DNA of 64,000 nucleotides from Thiobius zoothamnicola. Its GTDB lineage: Bacteria; Pseudomonadota; Gammaproteobacteria; Chromatiales; Chromatiaceae. A program made the position numbers and the translations under genes. A model generated the notes under the pieces. That model searched no databases. It worked only from the letters and a program-made list of their open reading frames with translations, and was not told where the DNA came from. Of this stretch, positions 52,265 to 60,771 are shown one piece after another. Location: contig OY782758.1 in assembly GCA_963678215.1 (NCBI GenBank), positions 1,302,001 through 1,366,000 of the forward strand, written 5' to 3'. Numbering within the stretch: position 1 is the first letter of the stretch; every line of letters begins with the position of its first letter.

Positions 52265-53066
52265 GGGTATTGCGGTGTTTCTTGAGGCGAATAATTTGAC
52301 GCTGATGTGCCTGAATGCGGTCGTAAGTATATTCGATGGTTTGTTTGGTTAACGCACTGTGTGATTCATCCTGTAAATCAGCCCCCAATAAGTCCGCCAA
52401 ACGGTGGGCGGAAAACAGCATTTCCCGGTAAATCGCAGCGCCATGACCGATGCCGGGTAATTCAGTGAATAAAATCAAACCCGGTGTTGTAAATTCCATG
52501 TCTTGCTCAACCGGTAAAATGCCGGGTTCGAGCATATTGACTAAGCTGAATAAAGGTTTGTCAGGCATTTTCGATAGGCGGTGGTAAATTTGTTTGTCGC
52601 CATAACGTAAATTGAGTGAGTTCGCCGCCTGGTGAATATGGGTTGCGTCAAAAGCCTTGGCGCGAGTGACAATATGCAATTGTAAGATCAAGCGTGGCGT
52701 ATCAGAATCCACCTCAATATTGGATGCTTTTTCTTCATCCAGTTCCCACACCAGACTTTCTTCCGGCATGACATCTGGTTGAATGGCAGACATCTGGAGG
52801 GGCGGTTGGGCATTATCCTGCAAATCGGCTTGACCAATAAAAGGTTCATGACGCGTTTTGGTCACATTTGGGTGGTTTTCTGTTTTGCCCGGGTCTGACG
52901 GTAGCGATTCTTCCGTTGAATCACCGGATTGAACCTGCTCTTCAGGTTCAGGCGGTGTGGACGGACTGCGTATTTTTCGCCCGTATCTGTCCCATAGGTA
53001 AATACCCGCGACCAGCAGACCGCCCAAAGCGAGCAAAATGAGACGTAAAGTGGTCTGATCCATCAT
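52248..53066 (-). CDS. zipA: Cell division protein ZipA
   Basis: 272 residues. An N-terminal membrane helix with an outward N-terminus (LRLILLALGGLLVAGIYLW, about residues 6-25), a basic then Pro/Glu/Gln-rich unstructured linker (about 30-120) and a C-terminal FtsZ-binding domain (RLILQLHIVTRAKAFDATHI, FTTPGLILFTELPG, MLFSAHRLADLLGADLQDE). ZipA tethers the Z-ring to the membrane. Position next to ligA confirms the call. Confidence 0.93.
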   Translation of the reverse strand: MMDQTTLRLILLALGGLLVAGIYLWDRYGRKIRSPSTPPEPEEQVQSGDSTEESLPSDPGKTENHPNVTKTRHEPFIGQADLQDNAQPPLQMSAIQPDVMPEESLVWELDEEKASNIEVDSDTPRLILQLHIVTRAKAFDATHIHQAANSLNLRYGDKQIYHRLSKMPDKPLFSLVNMLEPGILPVEQDMEFTTPGLILFTELPGIGHGAAIYREMLFSAHRLADLLGADLQDESHSALTKQTIEYTYDRIQAHQRQIIRLKKHRNTHESRR

Positions 53067-53142
53067 TGATTGGCTTTATCGATCATCTTCGATAGCATCA
53101 TCATTACCAATGAAATTTATTCTGCAATCAGGAGAATTTAAA

Positions 53143-53532
53143 GTGAGCGAAAATTCAGTGATACCCAGTAACATACAAGCCCCGCCTGAAGCAGCCCGTG
53201 ATCCTTTAAGTAAAATGATTGGCATCGCCAAAGACGATACGTTATCGGACACGGACAAAAGAGAATTGATTTCATATGCGCAACGGAAATTTGTTAACCG
53301 GAGACGCATGGCGTATATCGCATTAATGACCATTGTAGCTTCATTATTTTTAGTGTTCGCGGCTGCTTTTATCGATGGGTTCACCAGTTGCTCTGGCGGT
53401 GGGGATTGCACGAAAACAGGTATACTGGCGGCATTGGGAGAGAATAAAACTTTGGTGATCTGGACTGAAGGCTTTCTCGCATCCATCGTGGCCGCCTATT
53501 ATGGGATATCAGCCTGGCGTCCGGCTAGTTGA
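53143..53532 (+). CDS. Small membrane protein with two helices
   Basis: 129 residues from a GTG at 53143, favoured over the ATG at 53110 because GGAG lies 8 bases before the GTG. N-terminal soluble part (VSENSVIPSNIQAP..., acidic), a membrane helix at about 62-84 (MAYIALMTIVASLFLVFAAA), a Cys-containing loop (SCSGGGDC), and a second helix near 110-127. It resembles small membrane proteins common in proteobacterial and phage genomes, but no function is known to me. It is divergent from zipA. Confidence 0.6.
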   Translation: MSENSVIPSNIQAPPEAARDPLSKMIGIAKDDTLSDTDKRELISYAQRKFVNRRRMAYIALMTIVASLFLVFAAAFIDGFTSCSGGGDCTKTGILAALGENKTLVIWTEGFLASIVAAYYGISAWRPAS

Positions 53533-53593
53533 GGTTTTTAGGGTAAAAGGGTTTTGTTGATGTCGCCAGCGGCATATCAATGGTCTGAACACC

Positions 53594-55225
53594 ATGCATA
53601 AAACAATCGTTAACACTCAACCGTTCAGCGACCAAAAGCCCGGCACCTCTGGCTTGCGTAAGCGGGTTGCCGTTTTTCAGCAACCCCATTATTTGGAAAA
53701 CTTTATCCAAAGTATTTTCTCCACCCAGTCGCCATTATCCGGGGGTACGCTCGTTTTAGGTGGGGATGGACGCTTTTACAACCAGACGGCGATCCAGATT
53801 ATTCTGAGAATGGCGGCAGCGAATGGCATCGCGCACTGTCTGGTGGGGCAAGGCGGCTTGCTGTCAACGCCTGCAGCCTCCTGTGTGATTCGTCAATATG
53901 GCGCGCAGGGCGGATTGATTCTTTCCGCCAGCCATAATCCAGCCGGGCCGAGCGGTGATTTCGGCATCAAATTCAATGTGGCCAATGGAGGACCCGCCCC
54001 GGAGAAAGTGACTCAAGCGATTTATGCGTACAGTCAAACCATCCGGCAATACACCTTACTGGAAGCTGAACCCATTGACATACACAGCCTGGGAAAACAG
54101 CATTTAGGCGATATGTTGATTGAGGTAATTGATCCAGTCGCGGACTATGCCGCCTTGATGACGGATCAATTTGACTTCGCCGCGATAGGTGAATTGCTCG
54201 CAGGTGATTTCCAGATGCGATTCGACGCCATGCACGCCATCACCGGCCCTTATGCCCAGGCGATATTGGAACGGCGATTGGGTGCGCAACAAGGCACCGT
54301 GATACATGGCACGCCACAAGAGGATTTCGCCGGGCAACACCCAGACCCGAATCCGGCGCATGCCGCTGAGTTGGTTGAGATGACACAGGGAGATAATGCG
54401 GTCGATTTCGCCGCCGCTTCGGATGGTGATGGCGACCGGAACATGATTCTGGGCAAAGATATTTTTGTGTCGCCCAGTGATAGTCTGGCAATTTTGGCGG
54501 CCAATGCGAACTGCTTTCCTGCTTATCCAAAAGGCATCGTCGGCGTGGCGCGTTCCATGCCAACCAGCCAGGCGGTTGATCAGGTGGCAGAACACAAAGG
54601 CATCGCCTGTTATGAAACGCCTACTGGCTGGAAATTTTTTGGCAATTTGCTGGATGCTGGCGCAATACATTTTTGCGGCGAAGAGAGTTTTGGCACTGGC
54701 TCCAACCATGTGCGCGAAAAAGATGGTCTGTGGGCAGTGCTCGCCTGGTTGAATCTATTGGCGGTGAAACGTCAATCGGTCAGACAAATCGTTCAATCGC
54801 ATTGGCGTGAATATGGCCGTCATTATTATTCACGGCATGATTATGAAGCTATTGATCAAACATTCGCCGAACACTTGATGGACAGGTTGCGTGAGCAATT
54901 GCCGATGTTGCCGCAGACCCGATTAGCTGACTTAACCGTGGCTTACGCGGATGATTTCAGCTATGTCGATCCGATTGATCACACCACCTCCTCGCAGCAA
55001 GGCATCCGTATCGGTTTTACGGAAGGCTCGCGCATTGTCTATCGCTTATCAGGCACAGGCACTGTCGGCGCTACTTTGCGGGTTTATTTGGAACGTTACC
55101 AGCCACCAACCGGACAGCACGACTTGGATATTCAGCAAGTCCTTGGAACACTTGCCACTTTATCCAGAGAAATCGCGGATATCAAACAGATAACTGGGCG
55201 GGAAAGACCTGATTTGATTGTTTAA
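53594..55225 (+). CDS. pgm: Alpha-D-glucose phosphate-specific phosphoglucomutase
   Basis: 543 residues, the usual length of the large alpha-phosphoglucomutases. Interconverts glucose 1-phosphate and glucose 6-phosphate for glycogen and sugar-nucleotide synthesis. Motifs: GTSGLRKRV at the start, the phospho-serine loop LSASHNPAG, metal site DGDGDRNM, sugar-binding GEESFG, and the phosphate-binding RLSGTGTVGATLR near the end. It stands alone 61 bases after a small membrane gene. Confidence 0.95.
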   Translation: MHKTIVNTQPFSDQKPGTSGLRKRVAVFQQPHYLENFIQSIFSTQSPLSGGTLVLGGDGRFYNQTAIQIILRMAAANGIAHCLVGQGGLLSTPAASCVIRQYGAQGGLILSASHNPAGPSGDFGIKFNVANGGPAPEKVTQAIYAYSQTIRQYTLLEAEPIDIHSLGKQHLGDMLIEVIDPVADYAALMTDQFDFAAIGELLAGDFQMRFDAMHAITGPYAQAILERRLGAQQGTVIHGTPQEDFAGQHPDPNPAHAAELVEMTQGDNAVDFAAASDGDGDRNMILGKDIFVSPSDSLAILAANANCFPAYPKGIVGVARSMPTSQAVDQVAEHKGIACYETPTGWKFFGNLLDAGAIHFCGEESFGTGSNHVREKDGLWAVLAWLNLLAVKRQSVRQIVQSHWREYGRHYYSRHDYEAIDQTFAEHLMDRLREQLPMLPQTRLADLTVAYADDFSYVDPIDHTTSSQQGIRIGFTEGSRIVYRLSGTGTVGATLRVYLERYQPPTGQHDLDIQQVLGTLATLSREIADIKQITGRERPDLIV

Positions 55226-55412
55226 AGGGTGGATTCTGACAATGGCACAAATCGATTGTTGTAACGCGTAAGATGCGGGAAATTGAGCACTCGATTCTCC
55301 AGAACACGACCGGTTGACAGAGTATTCAACAAATCCCAGGTTGCTCGCAGCCTTATCAGGCTACCCGTCAGACGGCATAATAATTCGCGTTCTTTTATTA
55401 CCTTATCGCCAC

Positions 55413-57827
55413 ATGCCTATGTCAGCATCCAAGCAAAGCTGTTTCCACTGCGCTCAACCCGTACCAGACGAGGTGGATTGCGCCGTGGAGATCAATGGCG
55501 TCAGCCAGCCCATGTGTTGTCATGGCTGCCAGGCTGTCGCCCAAGCGATTGTTGATGCCGGTTTGACGGATTTTTATGCGCATCGCACAGGGCCTGTGAA
55601 TACCCCGGAAGAGTTGGTACCTGAAGCATTGCAAACAATGGAGTTGTTTGATCAACCTAGCCTACAGGCCGGTTTCGTCAGCACGGATGAACAACAATTA
55701 AAGCACGCCTCCTTGATTTTAGAAGGCATCAGTTGTGCCGCTTGCGTCTGGCTGAGTGAGCGCCATGTGCGTGCCTTGCCCGGCATACGCGAATTCCAGG
55801 TGAATTACAGCACGCATCGGGCGCACGTCAGTTGGGATGATAATCAACTCAAGTTATCCGATATTCTCAGAGCGATTCATGCGATCGGCTATGTTGCCCA
55901 TCCATTTGATCCGGGACGCCAGGAGCAGGTGCAAAAAAAAGAGCGTTCGCAGGCGTTGCGGCGCTTATTCGTCGCCGGGCTGGCCACGGTGCAAGTCATG
56001 ATGCTGGCGGTCGCCATGTATGCTGGCGACTACACTGGCATGGAGCCGTCTATTGAGCGATTTATGCGCTGGATCAGCTTGCTGCTGACACTGCCTGTGC
56101 TGTTTTACGCCGCCAGCGGTTTTTTCACCAATGCCTGGAATGACGCAAAGCGTGGGCGGGTTGGCATGGATACGCCAGTCTCTCTCGCTTTGGGCGCTGC
56201 CTTCTCGGCCAGTTTATGGCATACCTGGACCGGTCAAGGGGAAATTTATTACGATTCCGTCTGCATGTTCAGTTTTTTCCTGTTAATCAGCCGCTATCTG
56301 GAGATGCAAGCCCGCCATCGGGCCGGCCAGGCCGCTGAAGCTTTGGTGAAGTTATTGCCCGCCAGCGCAACGTTATTGCAGGACGGCAGAAGCAAGGTCG
56401 TAGCAGTGTCTGAGCTGCGACCCGGGGACCAAGTGTTGATCAAACCGGGCGAAACCGTGCCTGCAGATGGCGTCGTGATGGATGGTCAAAGTTCGGTTAA
56501 CGAGTCATTGCTGACAGGCGAAAGTTTGCCTCGATTGCGCGCGATAGGGGACAAATTAGTCGGCGGCAGTCTGAATGTGGAAAGTCCGTTACAGATGCGC
56601 GTGGAGTCTGTCGGCGAAGAGACTTTGATCGCAGGCATTGCACGCTTGTTAGACCGGGCGCAAACCCAGAAACCCGAGTTGGCCCGTTTGGCCGATCACA
56701 TCGCCGGTTATTTTGTGGTGGGCTTGCTGCTGATTGCGAGCATCGTGGCGCTGGCATGGTGGTATTGGGATCCAACCCGGGCATTTGAGATTACGCTCGC
56801 CGTATTGGTCGTCAGTTGCCCCTGTGCTTTGTCTCTGGCAACCCCAACCGCGATAACCGCTGCCACTGGCGCCTTGACCAAAGCCGGTTTGTTAATCACC
56901 CGAGGGCATGTATTGGAGACTTTGGGCAAGATTCAACATGTGGTTTTCGATAAAACCGGCACCTTGACCCAGGGAAACCTGGTGTTGGTGCAGCAACACA
57001 CCTTAGCGGACTTGTCTGACCAGCAGGCCCTGGCCATCGCCGCTGCGTTAGGCCAAGGTTCTGCACACCCCGTCGCCAAAGCATTGATGCAACAGGCGGA
57101 TGATATCGATTTGCGGGCCAAGAAACTCTCATCGCAACCTGGATATGGCATGCAAGGTGAAATTGAGGGTGAAATTTATCGACTGGGGCATGCCGCTTAC
57201 GTCGCTGAATTGGCGAAAACATCACCGCCCTCCTCCGCCCGATTAAGCGGTGCCCAAGTCTATCTGGGCAACCAACAAGGTTTGCTGGCGCATTTTGAAT
57301 TAGCCGATCAACTACGGACTGATGCGCGCGAATCCATGGACTTATTGCACCAACAAAATCTGCAAATTCACATCCTCAGCGGTGACAATATCGCGACTGT
57401 CACCCAGGTTGCTGATGTATTACAGGTGGATGCCTATAAAGCCGAACAACGCCCGGCGGACAAGTTAAATTATGTCAATGCTTTGCAGAAAGATGGTGCC
57501 AAAATTTTGATGGTTGGGGACGGTGTGAACGATGCGCCGGTTTTAGCCGGTGCCAATGTTTCCATCGCCATGGGCCAGGGCGCGCAATTAGCGCAAGCCA
57601 GCGCGGATGCACTGATGTTGTCCGAACGCTTGCAAACTTTACCCTTGGCGCTTGACAAAGCCCGCGCGACCCGCAACGTAATTCGTCAAAACCTGACTTG
57701 GGCCTTGCTGTATAATCTGAGCGCTATTCCGCTGGCGGCCAGTGGGCTGATTACCGCCTGGATGGCAGCGATCGGCATGTCGTTGAGTTCGCTGGTTGTC
57801 GTGCTGAATGCAACGCGTTTACGGTAA
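55413..57827 (+). CDS. ccoI: Copper-transporting P1B-type ATPase CcoI (cbb3 oxidase assembly)
   Basis: 804 residues from ATG 55413; the frame back to 55314 is not supported. Order: a Cys-rich N-terminus (CFHCAQPVPDE, CCHGCQAV), a heavy-metal domain with GISCAACVWL, eight membrane helices with the CPC motif (CPCALSLATPTA), actuator TGES, phosphorylation site DKTGT, HP motif (SAHPVAK) and GDGVNDAP hinge. CcoI/FixI pumps copper for biogenesis of cbb3 cytochrome oxidase. ccoS follows 51 bases downstream, which fixes the role. Confidence 0.93.
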   Translation: MPMSASKQSCFHCAQPVPDEVDCAVEINGVSQPMCCHGCQAVAQAIVDAGLTDFYAHRTGPVNTPEELVPEALQTMELFDQPSLQAGFVSTDEQQLKHASLILEGISCAACVWLSERHVRALPGIREFQVNYSTHRAHVSWDDNQLKLSDILRAIHAIGYVAHPFDPGRQEQVQKKERSQALRRLFVAGLATVQVMMLAVAMYAGDYTGMEPSIERFMRWISLLLTLPVLFYAASGFFTNAWNDAKRGRVGMDTPVSLALGAAFSASLWHTWTGQGEIYYDSVCMFSFFLLISRYLEMQARHRAGQAAEALVKLLPASATLLQDGRSKVVAVSELRPGDQVLIKPGETVPADGVVMDGQSSVNESLLTGESLPRLRAIGDKLVGGSLNVESPLQMRVESVGEETLIAGIARLLDRAQTQKPELARLADHIAGYFVVGLLLIASIVALAWWYWDPTRAFEITLAVLVVSCPCALSLATPTAITAATGALTKAGLLITRGHVLETLGKIQHVVFDKTGTLTQGNLVLVQQHTLADLSDQQALAIAAALGQGSAHPVAKALMQQADDIDLRAKKLSSQPGYGMQGEIEGEIYRLGHAAYVAELAKTSPPSSARLSGAQVYLGNQQGLLAHFELADQLRTDARESMDLLHQQNLQIHILSGDNIATVTQVADVLQVDAYKAEQRPADKLNYVNALQKDGAKILMVGDGVNDAPVLAGANVSIAMGQGAQLAQASADALMLSERLQTLPLALDKARATRNVIRQNLTWALLYNLSAIPLAASGLITAWMAAIGMSLSSLVVVLNATRLR

Positions 57828-57878
57828 TGCCGGTTTTATCAGGGATTTTCGAACGTTACCTTTTCGGATTGATTCGCC

Positions 57879-58079
57879 ATGTCAATACTCTATTTACTGA
57901 TTCCGTTGGCGGTGCTGTTGATGTTAGTCGCCGCTGGTTTTTTTCTATGGACAGTGAAAAACGGCCAATATGATGATCTGCAAGGCCCGGCCCATCGCAT
58001 TTTGATGGATGATGACGACCCGCTGATTCCGGGTAACCAACGGCGGAATCCAAAAACACCGATTGATAAACAGGATTAA
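57879..58079 (+). CDS. ccoS: cbb3-type cytochrome oxidase assembly protein CcoS
   Basis: 66 residues: a membrane helix at about 2-26 (LYLLIPLAVLLMLVAAGFFLW), then the conserved KNGQYDDLQGPAHRILMDDD motif. CcoS is needed for cofactor insertion into the cbb3 oxidase. It directly follows ccoI. The ccoNOQP structural operon and ccoG are not visible here. Confidence 0.93.
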   Translation: MSILYLLIPLAVLLMLVAAGFFLWTVKNGQYDDLQGPAHRILMDDDDPLIPGNQRRNPKTPIDKQD

Positions 58080-58128
58080 TCAATCAGCGTTATCTCTTTC
58101 AATCACTTGATGCTTCTGGAGTTTCCAC

Positions 58129-58221
58129 ATGTTCAGCTTTCAAAATTTCTCACTGACAATCGTTGTCGCTTTGATCATTGTTTCCTGGTTAAGCTTGCTG
58201 TCTGTTATCTTAATGGGTTGA
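58129..58221 (+). CDS. Predicted 30-residue membrane peptide
   Basis: A very short frame, MFSFQNFSLTIVVALIIVSW followed by LSLLSVILMG, with a GGAG site 7 bases upstream of ATG 58129. Almost the whole peptide forms one membrane helix. It lies between ccoS and proS and ends 5 bases before the proS start. It may be a leader or a small accessory protein of cbb3 oxidase, similar in size to other respiratory small subunits; this is inference. Confidence 0.45.
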   Translation: MFSFQNFSLTIVVALIIVSWLSLLSVILMG

Positions 58222-58226
58222 CCCGC

Positions 58227-59957
58227 ATGCGCTTATCCCGATTTCCACTGAACACGCTCAAAGAAGTCCCTGCCGATGCGGAGATCATCAGTCATCAGCT
58301 GATGTTGCGCGCCGGTATGATCCGTAGACTGGCCGCCGGGTTATATACCTGGCAACCGCTCGGTCTACGGGTATTGCGTAAAGTGGAAGCCATTGTGCGC
58401 ACGGAAATGAACCATTCCGGCGCAGTTGAAGTCTCGATGCCGGTTGTCCAACCCGCTGAATTGTGGGAAGAGTCGGGACGTTGGCAGAAATATGGTGCAG
58501 AGCTATTACGCATGCAGGACCGGCATGGACGCGATTTCTGCCTCGGGCCGACGCACGAAGAAATCATCACCGATCTGGCACGCAACGAATTACGCAGTTA
58601 TCGTCAATTGCCTGTCAATTATTATCAGATTCAAACCAAATTCCGCGACGAGCGCCGCCCACGTTTCGGGATTATGCGTGCCCGTGAGTTTTTGATGAAA
58701 GATGCTTATTCATTTCATCTTGACCAGGCATCCTTGCAAGCGACCTATGATGTGATGTACGAAACATACAACCGTATTTTCCATCGTTGCGGTTTGAATT
58801 TCCGCGCGGTTGCTGCGGATACCGGCAGTATCGGCGGCAATGCATCGCACGAATTTCATGTCCTGGCGGATGCCGGCGAAGACGCCATCGCCTTTTCAAC
58901 AGAAAGCGGGTATGCCGCCAATGTTGAACTGGCCGAAGCAATCGCGCCATCCAATACTTTGGCGGAACCAACCCAGAAAAAACAACTTGTTGATACGCCA
59001 GACGCCAAAACCATTGCGGCCTTGGTTGAGCAGTTCAATCAACCGATTGAAAAAACCGTGAAAACCCTGATTGTTCATGCAACAGAAGGCAACGAGCATC
59101 CGCTGGTGGCATTGATGATTCGCGGCGATCATCAATTGAACGCCATCAAGGCCGCTAAGTTATCCATGGTCGCTGATCCTTTACAAATGGCGACTGAACA
59201 AGAGATTCGCCAGGCGATCGGCGCAGGCCCGGGTTCGCTGGGTCCACTGGGTTTGACAATGCCCGTCATTATTGATCGGGCTGTCGCTGTGATGAACGAC
59301 TTCAGCGCCGGTGCCAATCAGGACGGCAAACATTGGTTCGGCTTGAATTGGCGGCGCGATTTGCCGTTGCCGGAGGTTGCCGACATCCGTGACGTTAGAG
59401 AAGGTGATCCCAGCCCGGATGGTCAGGGCGTCTTAACCATGGCGCGCGGCATTGAAGTGGGACATATCTTCCAGCTGGGTCAAACCTATAGCGATAAAAT
59501 GAACGCGACCGTGTTGGATGAACAGGGCAAGCGTTCGGTAATGACAATGGGTTGCTACGGCATCGGGATATCACGCGTCGTCGGCGCAGCCATTGAGCAA
59601 CACCATGATGCTGCCGGTATTATCTGGCCAACCGCTATTGCCCCTTTCCAAGTCGTGTTAATTCCCATACAGATGCACAAATCTGATCAGGTTAAAGTCG
59701 CTGTTGAAAAATTATATGCGGATTTACAGTCCGTTGGCATTGAGGTGCTGTTGGATGATCGTGACACCAGACCGGGCATCATGTTTGCGGATGCGGAATT
59801 GATTGGCATACCACATCGCCTTGTCGTCGGTGAGCGCAGTTTGCAAAACCATGAGATTGAATACCGCAACCGGCGGGATACAGACAATCACAGGCTGCCA
59901 TTGGCGGAATGCGTCACCATCATGCAGGGTAAAATAGATGATGAACTTGCGACTTAG
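58227..59957 (+). CDS. proS: Prolyl-tRNA synthetase
   Basis: 576 residues from ATG 58227; the frame back to 58107 lacks family similarity. Class II synthetase: MRLSRFPLNTLKEVPADAEI start, motif 1 region (EVSMPVVQPAELWEESGRW), motif 2 (RDERRPRFGIMRAREFLMKD), the INS/YbaK-type editing insertion (about 225-390), motif 3 (GCYGIGISRVVGAAIEQHHD) and an anticodon-binding domain. Bacterial-type ProS. Its stop codon TAG is provided by the first bases of a MITE-like element (59955), so the C-terminus may have been changed by that insertion. Confidence 0.95.
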   Translation: MRLSRFPLNTLKEVPADAEIISHQLMLRAGMIRRLAAGLYTWQPLGLRVLRKVEAIVRTEMNHSGAVEVSMPVVQPAELWEESGRWQKYGAELLRMQDRHGRDFCLGPTHEEIITDLARNELRSYRQLPVNYYQIQTKFRDERRPRFGIMRAREFLMKDAYSFHLDQASLQATYDVMYETYNRIFHRCGLNFRAVAADTGSIGGNASHEFHVLADAGEDAIAFSTESGYAANVELAEAIAPSNTLAEPTQKKQLVDTPDAKTIAALVEQFNQPIEKTVKTLIVHATEGNEHPLVALMIRGDHQLNAIKAAKLSMVADPLQMATEQEIRQAIGAGPGSLGPLGLTMPVIIDRAVAVMNDFSAGANQDGKHWFGLNWRRDLPLPEVADIRDVREGDPSPDGQGVLTMARGIEVGHIFQLGQTYSDKMNATVLDEQGKRSVMTMGCYGIGISRVVGAAIEQHHDAAGIIWPTAIAPFQVVLIPIQMHKSDQVKVAVEKLYADLQSVGIEVLLDDRDTRPGIMFADAELIGIPHRLVVGERSLQNHEIEYRNRRDTDNHRLPLAECVTIMQGKIDDELAT

Positions 59958-60084
59958 ATAGTGTCGTCAAGAGGCTGCGCTTTGCGGCCTTTTGGTCCCT
60001 GAAATGTGCCTCGGAATGCGCATTTACACCCGACCCATTTCAGGGACAAACTACCTGCCCTCGCTCTCATGACGACACTATCTA
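59955..60084. mobile_element. MITE-like inverted-repeat element, copy A
   Basis: 130 bases framed by perfect 15-base inverted repeats, TAGATAGTGTCGTCA (59955-59969) and TGACGACACTATCTA (60070-60084), with TA at both outer ends. A nested inverted repeat (GTCCCTGAAATG ... CATTTCAGGGAC) lies inside. No coding capacity. Its first three bases are the proS stop codon. Related copies occur at 60695 and 43018. The parent transposase is not known; the TA ends fit an IS630/Tc1-like source. Confidence 0.75.
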
Positions 60085-60181
60085 ATGATCGCAAGTCATT
60101 TTTAGCGCGTAACAGTCAGGATGTTTTTGGAGAAACACCTGAACCCGTTACTTAAAATCACTCATGAAAGAAAAGTAAATA

Positions 60182-60697
60182 ATGGAAAGACCTTCAAGTT
60201 TTGAGCGTGATGAACTGCTCAAGTGTGGTTACGGCGACATGTTTGGTCCCGGTAATGCGCAATTGCCTGTCGGCAATATGTTAATGATTGATCGCATTAA
60301 CCGGATTGCTGATAGCGGCGGCCAATATGATAAAGGACAAATTATTGCGGAGCTGGATATCAAGCCTGACTTATGGTTCTTTGACTGCCATTTCCCTGGC
60401 GATCCAGTGATGCCTGGTTGTTTGGGACTGGACGCCATGTGGCAGAATGTCGGTTTTTATCTGGCTTGGCTTGGCAATCCAGGTCATGGCCGTGCATTGG
60501 GCGTAGGCGAGGTGAAATTCACCGGTCAGGTTTTACCAGATGCCAAGAAGGTGACTTATTACATTGACATCAAACGCATCATCACGCGCAAATTGGTGCT
60601 GGGTATCGCGGATGGACGGATGGAAGTGGATGGACGCGAAATTTATACCGCCACGGAATTACGTGTTGGCCTGTTCACTTCGACAGAAGGTTTTTAG
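60182..60697 (+). CDS. fabA: 3-hydroxydecanoyl-ACP dehydratase/isomerase FabA
   Basis: 171 residues, normal FabA length. Hot-dog fold enzyme that introduces the double bond for unsaturated fatty acids. Active-site His in FFDCHFPGDPVMPGC and Asp in GLDAMWQ; KFTGQVLP and KRIITRKLVLGIADG are family features. No fabB lies directly downstream, although FabA normally works with it. The stop TAG is again given by the end of a MITE-like fragment. Confidence 0.95.
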   Translation: MERPSSFERDELLKCGYGDMFGPGNAQLPVGNMLMIDRINRIADSGGQYDKGQIIAELDIKPDLWFFDCHFPGDPVMPGCLGLDAMWQNVGFYLAWLGNPGHGRALGVGEVKFTGQVLPDAKKVTYYIDIKRIITRKLVLGIADGRMEVDGREIYTATELRVGLFTSTEGF

Positions 60698-60718
60698 ATA
60701 GCGTCGTCAAGAGGCTGC
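60695..60718 (+). repeat. MITE-like fragment, copy B (left end only)
   Basis: TAGATAGCGTCGTCAAGAGGCTGC is identical to the left end of copy A except for one base. The right end is missing; a hairpin follows at 60734. As in copy A, its first TAG serves as the stop codon of the preceding gene. Confidence 0.7.
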
Positions 60719-60733
60719 CTGAACTCACACCCA

Positions 60734-60763
60734 GGTTGTTTCCAGATTTCTCTGGAAACAACC
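60734..60763. terminator. Strong hairpin between convergent fabA and yjbH-like genes
   Basis: GGTTGTTTCCAG (60734-60745), loop ATTTCT, CTGGAAACAACC (60752-60763): a perfect 12-base stem. No T-tract on either side, but the position between converging genes suggests a bidirectional transcription end. It may also be the nested inverted repeat of the adjacent MITE-like fragment. Confidence 0.5.
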
Positions 60764-60771
60764 CGCCAATT

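Noticed and set aside
54104..54709. 201-codon minus-strand frame within pgm
   Set aside because: Overlaps the catalytic part of phosphoglucomutase completely; no supporting signals.
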